Shown here: piece by piece, positions 17,483-25,755 of the stretch
How the letters are laid out: every line of letters begins with the position of its first letter
Position numbering within the stretch: position 1 is the first letter of the stretch
Translations under genes and position numbers: made by a program
DNA from: Pelagimonas phthalicica
GTDB lineage: Bacteria > Pseudomonadota > Alphaproteobacteria > Rhodobacterales > Rhodobacteraceae
NCBI RefSeq assembly: GCF_004364805.1
Contig: NZ_SOAP01000003.1
Coordinates: 1-64,000, forward strand
DNA: 64,000 nt
Reading direction: 5' to 3'
Notes under the pieces: model-generated
Told to the model about the DNA's origin: nothing
The model's input: the letters and a program-made list of their open reading frames with translations, nothing else
Databases searched by the model: none

Positions 17483-18028
17483 ATGTCAGCATTGAAACTT
17501 GTCGGGATCAGCGGGGCCCTGCGGGCCGGATCAACCAATACGCTCTTTGTAAAAGAGGCCGCGCGCCTGTTTGGTGAGGCGGAGTTCGCCTTGGGCGACA
17601 TCCGCTTTCCGCTTTATGATGGTGATCTGGAAAGCAGCGAGGGCATTCCCGCCGAAGTTCAGGCCACAGCCGATCTGATTGCTGGGGCGGATGCGATCAT
17701 CGTCTCGACCCCGGAATATAACAAATCCCTGCCCGGTGTGCTGAAAAACGCCTTTGACTGGATCAGCCGGGTTGAGGGCAACCCCTGGCAGGACAAGCCT
17801 GTCGCCATCATCTCAGCCGCGGCGGGCCGTGCCGGTGGGGAACGCGCGCAGGTCGCCACGCGGGAGGCGTTGGTCTATTCGCAGCCGCGTTTTGTCACCG
17901 GGCCCGAAATCGGTCTGGCGCAGAGCTTTAACCAGTTTGACGAGTCCGGCGCGCTGACCAATGAGCGGACGATCGAGAACCTGCAGGTTTTGATGGATAA
18001 GCTGCGCGCCGAGGCGGAGCGGGCTTAA
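17483..18028 (+). CDS. NADPH-dependent FMN reductase family protein
   Basis: 181 residues of flavodoxin-like fold. The FMN phosphate loop is SGALRAGSTNT near the N-terminus and TPEYNKSLPGVLKNAFDW is the family hallmark (chromate/quinone reductases such as ChrR or YieF). It probably reduces quinones or other acceptors with NAD(P)H. The ATG at 17483 has AGGAGA about 9 nt upstream. It stands alone, followed by a repeat. Confidence 0.88.
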   Translation: MSALKLVGISGALRAGSTNTLFVKEAARLFGEAEFALGDIRFPLYDGDLESSEGIPAEVQATADLIAGADAIIVSTPEYNKSLPGVLKNAFDWISRVEGNPWQDKPVAIISAAAGRAGGERAQVATREALVYSQPRFVTGPEIGLAQSFNQFDESGALTNERTIENLQVLMDKLRAEAERA

Positions 18029-18069
18029 CTTCGCAGCGCCCTCGAGCATTGAAAAAGGAACTCCCTTCA

Positions 18070-18318
18070 CGCGGAATCAAGGCCGATAGGCTGCCTCTCG
18101 CGCATTGCTTGCAATGCGCTGCCGGCAGGCGTTTGCAAGCAAACGCCGAGAGACGCGTGATCGTCATGCCAGAGGCATGCCTTTGGCATGTCCCGCCCCC
18201 CGGGATGGCGATTTGCTCACGTCTGGATAAACACTGATGTTGGGATGAGCTTGGCTGAAATAAAGTGGTAGAAAGTCGCGTAGCGTCGCCAACCCGCGAG
18301 ACGGCGATCACGCGTCTC
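18070..18318 (-). repeat. Interspersed noncoding repeat family 1, copy 3, expanded
   Basis: On the minus strand it reads CGCGTGATCGCCGTCTCGCG, TTTCTACCACTTTATTTCAG, CCAAGCTC, AAATCGCCATCCC, as in the other copies. Compared with copy 2 it has extra hairpins: GGCATGCC-like palindromes at 18167-18191, CGTTTGC-AAGC-GCAAACG near 18130 and GCGCATTGC-TT-GCAATGCGC near 18100. This raises the length to about 249 bp. It sits between two converging genes. Confidence 0.7.
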
Positions 18319-18329
18319 GTTTCCTAAAC

Positions 18330-18740
18330 TCAATGATTAGGCACTATCCCATTCGCGATCTCGATCAGATTGCCATCGGGGTCGCGTATATAGAGAGACA
18401 GGATAGGCCCCGTCGCCCCGGTTCGTGGCACGGGGCCTTCTTCTATTTGGACGTCTTGCGCCGCCAGATGCGCTTGCCAATCGGCGATGGGCTGGTCCGA
18501 GAGGAAACACAGGTCGGCACTGCCGGGTTTTGGTACCTGCGCCTTGGGGTCAAATTCGCCGCCTTTGGGATGGAGATTGATCTTTTGCGCGCCAAAGCTC
18601 AGCGCCCAGCGGGTGGAGCCATCCGCCGGGGTGAACTGGCTGGCCGTCATGCCCAGCACGGTTTCGTAAAACCGCACCGTCGTGGCGATATCGGCGACGG
18701 TCAGTACGAGGTGATCCAAAGAGGTAACATGTGGCGGCAT
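18330..18740 (-). CDS. VOC family (glyoxalase/dioxygenase-like) protein
   Basis: 136 residues. The single VOC domain begins LDHLVLTVADIATTVRFYETVLGM, with a C-terminal SLYIRDPDGNLIEIA containing the usual metal-ligand Glu. Such proteins include ring-cleavage dioxygenases, fosfomycin-resistance proteins and isomerases; the substrate cannot be told. The ATG at 18740 (MPPHVTSLDHL) is chosen because the longer reading lacks conserved sequence. It is convergent with the FMN reductase. Confidence 0.85.
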   Translation of the reverse strand: MPPHVTSLDHLVLTVADIATTVRFYETVLGMTASQFTPADGSTRWALSFGAQKINLHPKGGEFDPKAQVPKPGSADLCFLSDQPIADWQAHLAAQDVQIEEGPVPRTGATGPILSLYIRDPDGNLIEIANGIVPNH

Positions 18741-18824
18741 CAAAGGCTCCTGTCTTTGCCCCAATGAAAAAGACCCTGCCCCGAGGGGCAAGGCCTTTCG
18801 CTGCATATGCGTTGGATTGTCAGA

Positions 18825-19514
18825 TCAGCAACCAGTGCCGCGGACAACCACTTTGAAAGTCTTGAGGATGGTTTTGACATCGGTGGCAAAGGACAGCTCG
18901 CGCAGATAGGCGGTGTCGAATGCGGCGCGCTCGGAAAAGCTGCTCTCGTTGCGCACGGAAGTCTGCCAGAAACCGGTGATGCCAGGGCGCAGCGCGTAAT
19001 AGGCGGTGCCAGGATAGATTTCCTGCTGGCAGGGCATCATCGGGCGTGGGCCAACCAGAGACATGTCGCCGCGCAGCACGTTCCACAGCTGTGGCAGCTC
19101 GTCGATGGAGGTCTTGCGGATCAGCTGGCCGATCTTAGTGATGCGGGGATCATTGCTGAGCTTCTGAAAGCGGTCCCATTCGGCGCGGGCGGCTGGATCA
19201 GCGGCCAGGTGCTGTTTCAGCATCTCATCAGCGTTGGAGACCATCGAACGCAGCTTCCACATGCGGAAGATACGGCCATTCTGACCAACGCGCTTTTGCA
19301 TGTAGAAGGGCGATTTGCCGTCCAGAGCCACAACAGCGGCGAAGATCGCAACGAAAAACAGAACCGGCAGAGCGGCGATGAGAACCAGGGTCACATCCAA
19401 GGCACGCTTGGCATAGTCACGGTAAGAGGTGGCTTTCGACGTCGCGAACAGCGCTTCGTCGATCAGAGCATCAATTTTCGCCGTGGGCAGCGGCTGGCGA
19501 ATATGCAGTGTCAA
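18825..19514 (-). CDS. Bacterial sugar transferase (exopolysaccharide-initiating phosphosugar transferase)
   Basis: 229 residues. One membrane segment (about 40-64, [25 protein letters not shown]) precedes the cytoplasmic catalytic part with [43 protein letters not shown] and PGITGFWQ, the core of ExoY/WcaJ-type enzymes that put the first sugar-1-phosphate on undecaprenyl phosphate. The TTG start at 19514 has GGAGG 5 nt upstream. It is preceded by a long noncoding region and is alone, though the main glycan cluster is only 5 kb away. Confidence 0.88.
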   Translation of the reverse strand: MTLHIRQPLPTAKIDALIDEALFATSKATSYRDYAKRALDVTLVLIAALPVLFFVAIFAAVVALDGKSPFYMQKRVGQNGRIFRMWKLRSMVSNADEMLKQHLAADPAARAEWDRFQKLSNDPRITKIGQLIRKTSIDELPQLWNVLRGDMSLVGPRPMMPCQQEIYPGTAYYALRPGITGFWQTSVRNESSFSERAAFDTAYLRELSFATDVKTILKTFKVVVRGTGC

Positions 19515-20454
19515 GTTAGCCTCCTAAAGCCAATCGTGACGAGAGATGATCTGGGTCTGAGGCGGAACTGGCTGTGATCAGGCAAAACTCGACCGGTCGC
19601 TCCGAGCAGTCGGAACGAGAAAGATTTCGGCGAAATCGCCTCAAGTTTTAAAGATCTAAGCGCAGCTTATTTGCAGCAGACTGACCGTTTACTCCCGAAG
19701 TAGAAGCACCAACCCCCAAGTGCCGGTTATGCGAAATGTGACAAGACTTTGTCATTCCCGCTCGACCTCTTTGTTATGACAATGAGGCGCTTCTGCGTCA
19801 ACATTGAGATGAAAGCACATCTTATGGTTGAAATGCTTTTAGGAAATAAGGGGTTGAGGGGCGTCAGATTCCGCGAAATGCAGATGTGATTAAGGCGGTG
19901 TTTTATTCCCCGTCAAGGGTGGCTGACGCTATTCGGCGTCAGGTTTTGCTGGATAATCCCGCCATTTTAGCGGGAAACAATAATCCTGTGAATTGCCCTG
20001 AATTGTTTCCGAATGGGAAACTTGCCGCGCAATCCTATACGAAGCGGTAGGTCAAATTGGCGGCAATGTGACAATGGCTGTGGGATTGTTCCGCAGATCG
20101 GAAACAGTTCACCTGTGGATTTTCCGTTAATAAACACGCGCTTCGGTAAAAACAAACGGATTATTCTTGGATAAGAGCCTTTTTGTTAACGATTTGCCAA
20201 AGCGCGCAGGGCAACAATCTACGCAAGAAATACCCGGCTCACGAAATGTTACAATTTTCGGAAAACCGTGAGGAAAGCGTCCGAATCAAGGCACGCCACT
20301 GCCACAATTGGGCCCAATTCTGCCCGAATCTCTCCCAATTTGGGCGCGGGGCCGGCGAAATGTGGCACAGGCGCCCGATTTGGCCGAGTTGAAAGCCGCG
20401 AGAGGGAGGGATATGTCGGGTTCAGACCCCAAAATACCAGGAAAAGAGGCAGAA
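19515..20454. other. Noncoding region of about 940 bp with regulatory-like signals
   Basis: AT-richer than its surroundings, with no convincing ORF. It contains a 16-bp palindrome TGACAAGACTTTGTCA at 19739-19754 with another TGACAA at 19777, a hairpin CTGACGC-TATTC-GGCGTCAG followed by GTTTT (about 19922-19947), and a hairpin CCCGC-GCGGG (about 19959-19975). It could hold the promoter and operators of the sugar transferase gene and possibly a small RNA. ATG at 20413 with AGGGAGGG is an alternative start for the next gene. Confidence 0.4.
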
Positions 20455-21069
20455 GTGACCAATCATCTCCACAAAGGCGATCTGCCCGACGATCTTGATC
20501 TGGGCACAATTGTGGCGATCGATTGCGAAACCATGGGTTTGAACCCGCATCGTGACCGTTTGTGTCTGGTGCAATTGTCCGCCGGGGATGGCGATGCGCA
20601 TCTGGTCCAGATTGCCAAAGGGCAAACCGAAGCCCCCAATCTGAGCAAGCTGTTGACCGATCCGGCGGTGCTGAAACTGTTCCACTATGGCCGCTTTGAC
20701 ATTGCGGCGATGTTTCATGCCTTTGGCGCGCTGGCGGCACCGGTCTATTGCACCAAAATCGCCAGCCGGATGACGCGGACCTATACGGACCGCCATGGGC
20801 TTAAGAACCTGACGCAGGAATTGATTGGGGTGGATATTTCCAAGCAGCAGCAATCGAGCGATTGGGGCGCGGAAAAATTGACCAAAGCGCAGATGGATTA
20901 TGCGGCGTCTGATGTTCTTTATCTGCACCGCCTGCGCGAGGTCCTGAATGAACGGCTGGAGCGGGAAGGGCGCACGGAACTGGCGCAGGCCTGTTTCGAT
21001 TTTCTGCCCAATCGGGCCTTGCTGGATCTTCAGGGCTGGCCCGATACCGATATTTTTGCCCATAGTTGA
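20455..21069 (+). CDS. RNase D-like 3'-5' exonuclease
   Basis: 204 residues, DEDDy exonuclease fold only. ExoI is AIDCETMGL, ExoII is HYGRFDIAAMF and ExoIII is DYAASDVLYL with Tyr. The C-terminal HRDC domains of E. coli RNase D are absent, which is usual for this short alphaproteobacterial form. It probably trims RNA 3' ends. The GTG at 20455 has GAGG 5 nt before it; ATG 20413 is an alternative adding 14 residues. The stop is 18 bp before lptC, so it is likely the first gene of that operon. Confidence 0.87.
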   Translation: MTNHLHKGDLPDDLDLGTIVAIDCETMGLNPHRDRLCLVQLSAGDGDAHLVQIAKGQTEAPNLSKLLTDPAVLKLFHYGRFDIAAMFHAFGALAAPVYCTKIASRMTRTYTDRHGLKNLTQELIGVDISKQQQSSDWGAEKLTKAQMDYAASDVLYLHRLREVLNERLEREGRTELAQACFDFLPNRALLDLQGWPDTDIFAHS

Positions 21070-21087
21070 CGCGGGGATTTCAGGCAG

Positions 21088-21693
21088 ATGGCGCGCGCGC
21101 AGGGACTTTATTCACAGGTGATTGCTTGGCTCAAGATTTTGCTGCCGCTGGTGGCGCTTGGGCTGATGTCGACGCTGTTCCTGTTTTCGCGCAGCACCGA
21201 TCCGGTGAGCGAGCTGCCCTTTGCTGACAATCTGCGCCGCACCGGCGATGCGATTTCCGAAATGGTCAGCGCGCCGCATTTTTCCGGCACCACGTCGCGC
21301 GGGGATATGGTGACGGTCACGGCCAAACGCGCCCTGCCGCAAGTGTCGGGCGATGTGGATGCCGAGGAGGTCACGGCGCGGCTGCAAATGCAGGATGGCT
21401 CTGAGATCAACCTTGACGCCACCCGCGCCAAGGTCAAAGAGGGCGAGCAACGCGTCACCATGCGTGACGGAGTGCGGATCACCAGTTCGACCGGGTATGA
21501 GCTGACCACCGATGTTCTGGTCTCGGGGATCAATGAAATCGACGTCGAAAGTGAGGGGCCGGTTCAGGGAAACGGCCCGCTGGGAACGTTAAATGCCGGA
21601 AAAATGCGCATTGAGACGGTTGAAAACGGTAAAGATGTGCAAATGTTGTTCACCGGCGGCGTAAAGCTGGTATACCTGCCGCAAAACAAGTGA
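21088..21693 (+). CDS. lptC: LPS export protein LptC
   Basis: 201 residues, bitopic inner-membrane protein with one N-terminal helix (about 11-31, IAWLKILLPLVALGLMSTLFLF) and a periplasmic beta-jellyroll. The LPTC/YrbK-type pattern includes MRDGVRITSSTGYELTTD. LptC receives LPS from LptBFG and passes it to LptA. Placed between the RNase D-like gene and lptA, as in other alphaproteobacteria. Confidence 0.88.
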   Translation: MARAQGLYSQVIAWLKILLPLVALGLMSTLFLFSRSTDPVSELPFADNLRRTGDAISEMVSAPHFSGTTSRGDMVTVTAKRALPQVSGDVDAEEVTARLQMQDGSEINLDATRAKVKEGEQRVTMRDGVRITSSTGYELTTDVLVSGINEIDVESEGPVQGNGPLGTLNAGKMRIETVENGKDVQMLFTGGVKLVYLPQNK

Positions 21694-21702
21694 GTGCTTG
21701 GA

Positions 21703-22185
21703 ATGACACGATTGATTGCTTTTATTTCTGCAGTGGTTCTGCTTCCCGTCATGGTTCTGGCGCAGGGGGCGCAGGTTGCGTTTGGTGGCAATCAAGATAC
21801 CAGCGCCCCGGTTGAAGTGACCGCGGACTCGCTTTCGGTCAATCAAAAGGATGGCACGGCGCTTTATACTGGCAACGTGATTATTGCTCAGGGTGACATG
21901 CGCCTGGCCGCTCCGCGTGTGCTGGTTGTCTATTCCGAAGCGCAGCAAAAGATTCAACGGCTTGAGGCCACCGGTGGCGTGACCATGGTCAGCGGCTCCG
22001 AAGCGGCCGAGGCGGAACGCGCTGATTACTCACCCGAAGAGGGTGTTGTGGTCATGAGCGGCAATGTGTTGCTGACCCAAGGGGCCAGCGCGCTGACATC
22101 GCAAAAGATGACCGTGAACCTGGAAAGCGGCACCGCGCAACTGTCTGGTCGGGTCAAAACGGTTCTGAACCAGGACGGTCAATAA
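21703..22185 (+). CDS. lptA: LPS transport periplasmic protein LptA
   Basis: 160 residues with a signal peptide ([21 protein letters not shown]). The OstA-like domain starts [24 protein letters not shown], the usual LptA opening. It bridges the periplasm between LptC and LptD. The ATG at 21703 is preferred; a GTG at 21694 directly after the lptC stop is possible. The last base overlaps lptB (TAATG). Confidence 0.9.
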   Translation: MTRLIAFISAVVLLPVMVLAQGAQVAFGGNQDTSAPVEVTADSLSVNQKDGTALYTGNVIIAQGDMRLAAPRVLVVYSEAQQKIQRLEATGGVTMVSGSEAAEAERADYSPEEGVVVMSGNVLLTQGASALTSQKMTVNLESGTAQLSGRVKTVLNQDGQ

Positions 22186-22943
22186 TGGCTAATCCAAAAC
22201 TGACCGTGACCGAGGGCGATGCCGGCCTCGTTATTGAACATCTGCGCAAAAGCTATGCCAAACGGGTCGTGATCCGCGATGTGTCTTTGCGTTTGAACCG
22301 GGGTGAGGCGGTTGCCTTGCTGGGGCCAAACGGGTCGGGCAAAACGACGTCCTTCTATGCCATCGCCGGTTTGGTCAATCCTGAGGGCGGTCAGGTGATG
22401 ATCGACGGCAAGGATGCGACTTATCTGCCGATGTATCGCCGCGCCCGGATGGGGATTGGATACCTGCCGCAGGAGATGTCGATTTTCCGTGGGCTGTCGG
22501 TTGAGGACAATATCGGCGCAGTGCTGGACATTGCCGAAAAGGATCGCCATCGTCGCCGCGAGCGGCTGGAAGAATTGCTGGGCGAGTTTTCCATCGAACA
22601 TCTGCGCCGCGCGCCTGCCTTGGCCCTATCCGGTGGTGAGCGCCGCCGGGTTGAGATTGCCCGTTGTCTGGCGGCAGACCCGAAATACCTGCTTTTGGAT
22701 GAACCCTTTGCCGGGGTTGACCCGATCAGCGTTGGGGATATTCGCCACCTTGTGGCCGACCTCAAGACGCGCGGATTGGGTGTGTTGATCACCGACCACA
22801 ATGTACGTGAAACACTGGAGATCGTGGACCGGGCCTACATTCTGCATGACGGTCAGGTCCTGATGTCGGGCACCCCCGAAGAGGTAGTGCGCAACGAGAA
22901 TGTCCGCCGCGTTTACCTTGGCGACAACTTTCGCATTGGTTGA
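22185..22943 (+). CDS. lptB: LPS export ABC transporter ATPase LptB
   Basis: 252 residues. Walker [11 protein letters not shown]-loop [18 protein letters not shown], signature [13 protein letters not shown], Walker [14 protein letters not shown] and switch His in [10 protein letters not shown] all match LptB. It powers LPS extraction from the inner membrane with LptF and LptG, which are not in this window. The start overlaps the lptA stop by one base. Confidence 0.95.
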   Translation: MANPKLTVTEGDAGLVIEHLRKSYAKRVVIRDVSLRLNRGEAVALLGPNGSGKTTSFYAIAGLVNPEGGQVMIDGKDATYLPMYRRARMGIGYLPQEMSIFRGLSVEDNIGAVLDIAEKDRHRRRERLEELLGEFSIEHLRRAPALALSGGERRRVEIARCLAADPKYLLLDEPFAGVDPISVGDIRHLVADLKTRGLGVLITDHNVRETLEIVDRAYILHDGQVLMSGTPEEVVRNENVRRVYLGDNFRIG

Positions 22944-23202
22944 TCGGTGCTAACCGTGTTTTCAGCATTTTGTTTTACGTTCGGGTCACTTTGTTTGATC
23001 CCGATCATTGACTCCGGTCCCATTTCCGCCGTCAAATAGGGCATGGCATTTTGGTTTGCTGCATCCTTGTTCACACCCTCTCCGATTTTGGGGAGCGGTT
23101 ATGACAAGCCGCAACCAGGTGTCTTTCCTGAACAGCCCGCAAACGAAGCACAGGCCCCGGCCTGGGTTTTGTCGTGAGGGCCAAAAACAAAAAGGATGTA
23201 AC

Positions 23203-23766
23203 ATGCGCTATCAGATCACGGGAATGCACATTGATATTGGCGAAGCCTTGCAAACCCATGTGAAAGACGAACTGGGAGCCGTGCTTCAAAAATACCACCA
23301 ACGCCCGACGGACGCGAATATCACCTTCTCCAAAAGCGGGCATGAATTTGTATGTGAAACCACTGTGCATTTGTCGACCGGCCTGACCGCCGCTGCCAAG
23401 GCACATGCGACCGAAATTTACGCAGCATTTGATGAATGCGGTGAAAAATTAGACAAACAGCTGAGGCGCTACAAGCGCCGGTTGAAGGACCACCACAAGG
23501 ACCGGACGGAACCCGTTGAAATTTCCGAAGGGGCCTCGTATATCCTCGCCAGTGGTCCGGAATCGGAAGAACAGGAACCGGAATCGCTGCAGCCCATTAT
23601 CGTGGCCGAGATGGAGACCAAGATCCCATCCCTGACCGTGGGCGAAGCCGTGATGCAGATGGAATTGGCCGGGGCTCCGGTTCTTGTGTTCCGTAATGAA
23701 AAGAAGGATGGCGTGAACGTCGTTTATCGACGCGAAGATGGCAATATTGGCTGGATCGATCCATAA
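23203..23766 (+). CDS. hpf: Ribosome hibernation promoting factor, long form
   Basis: 187 residues. The N-terminal S30AE/RaiA domain is about 1-100 (MRYQITGMHIDIGEALQTHV, with KQLRRYKRRLKDHHK), followed by a linker and a C-terminal dimerisation domain ending VVYRREDGNIGWIDP. Long HPF makes 100S ribosome dimers in resting cells. The ATG at 23203 has AAGGA about 7 nt upstream. A 259-bp gap after lptB holds a terminator-like CAGGCC-GGCCTG hairpin with GGTTTT at about 23152-23171. ptsN follows 39 bp later. Confidence 0.93.
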   Translation: MRYQITGMHIDIGEALQTHVKDELGAVLQKYHQRPTDANITFSKSGHEFVCETTVHLSTGLTAAAKAHATEIYAAFDECGEKLDKQLRRYKRRLKDHHKDRTEPVEISEGASYILASGPESEEQEPESLQPIIVAEMETKIPSLTVGEAVMQMELAGAPVLVFRNEKKDGVNVVYRREDGNIGWIDP

Positions 23767-23805
23767 GGCCTAACTGCCGCGCGAGCGCTCAAATACAGGT
23801 AGATA

Positions 23806-24270
23806 ATGAAATTCGTTGATCTCATCAAACCTGAAGCCGTGAAGATTCTCTCCTCGGCTTCAAGTAAGAAACGGTTGATGCACGAAGTGGCCGATCTGGC
23901 TGCTTCGGCCTATGATTTGCCGTGCCAAGAGGTCGTCGAAGCATTGATGGAGCGCGAAACGCTGGGACCAACCGGTGTGGGGCAGGGCGTTGCCTTGCCA
24001 CATGCCCGCCTGCCGGGCCTGCAATCGGTTGTCGGCGCGTTTCTGGTGCTGGAAAAGCCAGTAGATTTCGATTCCGTCGATCGTCAGCCCGTTGATCTGG
24101 TCTTTGCCCTGTTTGCGCCGCAGGATGCGGGGGTGGAACATCTCAAGGCGCTGGCCTTGGTGTCGCGCAACCTGCGCGAAGCAAGCCTGTGCGCAAAACT
24201 GCGTGCCAATCTCGATACGGGCACGCTGCACACCATTCTGACCGAAGCAGAAGTGGTCAAAGCGGCCTGA
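23806..24270 (+). CDS. ptsN: PTS IIA-like nitrogen regulatory protein
   Basis: 154 residues, EIIA-Ntr fold. The phosphoryl-accepting His66 lies in GQGVALPHARLPGL, and the N-terminal MKFVDLIKPEAVK is typical. It takes phosphate from NPr/EI-Ntr and regulates potassium, nitrogen or envelope processes. In enterobacteria the order is lptB-rpoN-hpf-ptsN; here rpoN is missing between lptB and hpf. Confidence 0.93.
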   Translation: MKFVDLIKPEAVKILSSASSKKRLMHEVADLAASAYDLPCQEVVEALMERETLGPTGVGQGVALPHARLPGLQSVVGAFLVLEKPVDFDSVDRQPVDLVFALFAPQDAGVEHLKALALVSRNLREASLCAKLRANLDTGTLHTILTEAEVVKAA

Positions 24271-24315
24271 TCTTATAGCCGCGGATCTTTGGCCCTGATT
24301 TTGGACCATGGGGCC

Positions 24316-25746
24316 TTAGGCCCAGTTATCAAATCCAAACATGAGATAGTCACGCTGGTATGCCTCGCGCGCCAGCGATTCAATCTGGTCATCATAGATC
24401 TGCGCCAGCGCATAGGGTGCTTTGGTCGGCAGGCTGGCCGGTTCTGCCGGGGCAGGGTGCCCGACTTGCATCGCAAGAGCGGGCAGGTAAAGCGCCATTT
24501 CATCCTCGCGGATGATCATGTCGGGCAGGGTGAATTCTGACATGCCCTGAATGCATTGCGCCTGCGTGGCCCAATGCCCGTCGACCCGCACGGCGGTCTG
24601 CCCCAACAGGTTGGCCTTGACCCAAGCCAGATAGGCGGTAAAGGCCTCGCGGTGATTTTCCAGCGTGTAGCTGGCATCGGGCTCGCCCTCGGGGATGGGC
24701 AGGTTATGGGCGCGACGCAGGGTGCGGCGGATCCCGGCAAAGCTGCCCTTTTCGGTGGTCAGGATCTTGGTGCAAAACGCCTCATGCGCGCGGGCCAGCG
24801 GGTGGCGGATCACGGTGAAACTGCGATGGCCGGGGCGTTCGCGTTTCCAGGCGCGTAGGGTGTTTTGTTTGAATTTGCCAATCAAATCCTGCGGTTCAAC
24901 CCCATCAAGCGCACAAAACCACTGCTGTACCGCCGTCTCGGGGCCGGATCGGATCGGCATGTAAAGCAAGGGCGTCTTGGCCGCGGCAAGGTAAGAGGGC
25001 ACAACCGGCCCGCGCCGAGGTTCGAAATTCGGGGTGCGGGTCAGGTTAAAGCGATCAAGCCGCGCCAGAGATCCCTCCATTTCGTCGAAATTTTTAACTT
25101 TCTCGGAAATGGGCTGCGGGTTTTGACGTTTGAGCGCGGTGTTGAGGCTGTCGAGCTGCGAAGACGCCCCAAGCCAACGCGCGAGGCCATTCATGATCTC
25201 AACATCCTGCAGGTCTTCGTAGGCGACATAAAACGCGGTCTGTGCGGTTTTTTGCAGCGTATTCATAATCTTGACCTGAAACTCCTGCAGGTCGGCAAGA
25301 TGCTGTTCAAACTCGGCGGCGTTGAATTGTGCCTGCCCATCTTTGCGCTTTTTGACGTTGGTCAGCTTCCACTGACCGGTGGATTGGGCGATTTTCCAAC
25401 TCACATAGCTGTCTACCGGGTTCCTTGTCAGGATGATTTTCCCGATTTTGGGATCATGCAGCAGATGCTCCAAAACCCGCGGATCATGGTCATGGAAAAA
25501 GCGAAACCCGCCAATCCCGCCCATGGTCGCCTTGCGGATTTGCCCCAAAAGGCGGGTCGGATCGACGTCGCGTTCGGATTGGGTAATTCCAAGGATGTCT
25601 TCGGAATTGGGATAGCCGATGAAATGCGGGTTGAACGCCTCACCATGGCAGGTGACGCCGTCAAACGCGTTGAGATTGGCCTCGAGAAAATTGGACCCGG
25701 TGCGCATTTCGGCAAAAACGACAAAACAGTCGAAACGGTCAGACAT
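24316..25746 (-). CDS. Two-domain sulfotransferase-like protein (NodH/Stf-like)
   Basis: 476 residues. The N-terminal domain has a PAPS loop FAEMRTGSNFLEANL (about 11-25) and the 3'-phosphate motif IILTRNPVDSYVSWK (about 104-118), as in NodH/Stf0-like enzymes. A second, sulfotransferase-like half has LLYMPIRSGPETAVQQWF (260-277) in the place of a 5' loop and SFTVIRHPLARAHEAFC (309-325) as 3'-phosphate motif. The second loop lacks the usual Lys/Ser-Thr, so it may be non-catalytic. It is last in the minus-strand glycan operon, 10 bp after a GT14 gene. Confidence 0.75.
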   Translation of the reverse strand: MSDRFDCFVVFAEMRTGSNFLEANLNAFDGVTCHGEAFNPHFIGYPNSEDILGITQSERDVDPTRLLGQIRKATMGGIGGFRFFHDHDPRVLEHLLHDPKIGKIILTRNPVDSYVSWKIAQSTGQWKLTNVKKRKDGQAQFNAAEFEQHLADLQEFQVKIMNTLQKTAQTAFYVAYEDLQDVEIMNGLARWLGASSQLDSLNTALKRQNPQPISEKVKNFDEMEGSLARLDRFNLTRTPNFEPRRGPVVPSYLAAAKTPLLYMPIRSGPETAVQQWFCALDGVEPQDLIGKFKQNTLRAWKRERPGHRSFTVIRHPLARAHEAFCTKILTTEKGSFAGIRRTLRRAHNLPIPEGEPDASYTLENHREAFTAYLAWVKANLLGQTAVRVDGHWATQAQCIQGMSEFTLPDMIIREDEMALYLPALAMQVGHPAPAEPASLPTKAPYALAQIYDDQIESLAREAYQRDYLMFGFDNWA

Positions 25747-25755
25747 TCAACGGGC

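Noticed and set aside
18100-18190. Clustered palindromes considered as a CRISPR array
   Set aside because: The palindromes differ from each other and there are no regularly spaced identical repeats.
23043-23060. Sigma-54 promoter-like TGGCATTTTGGTTTGCT before hpf
   Set aside because: The distance between GG and GC is 11 bases, while sigma-54 sites need 10.
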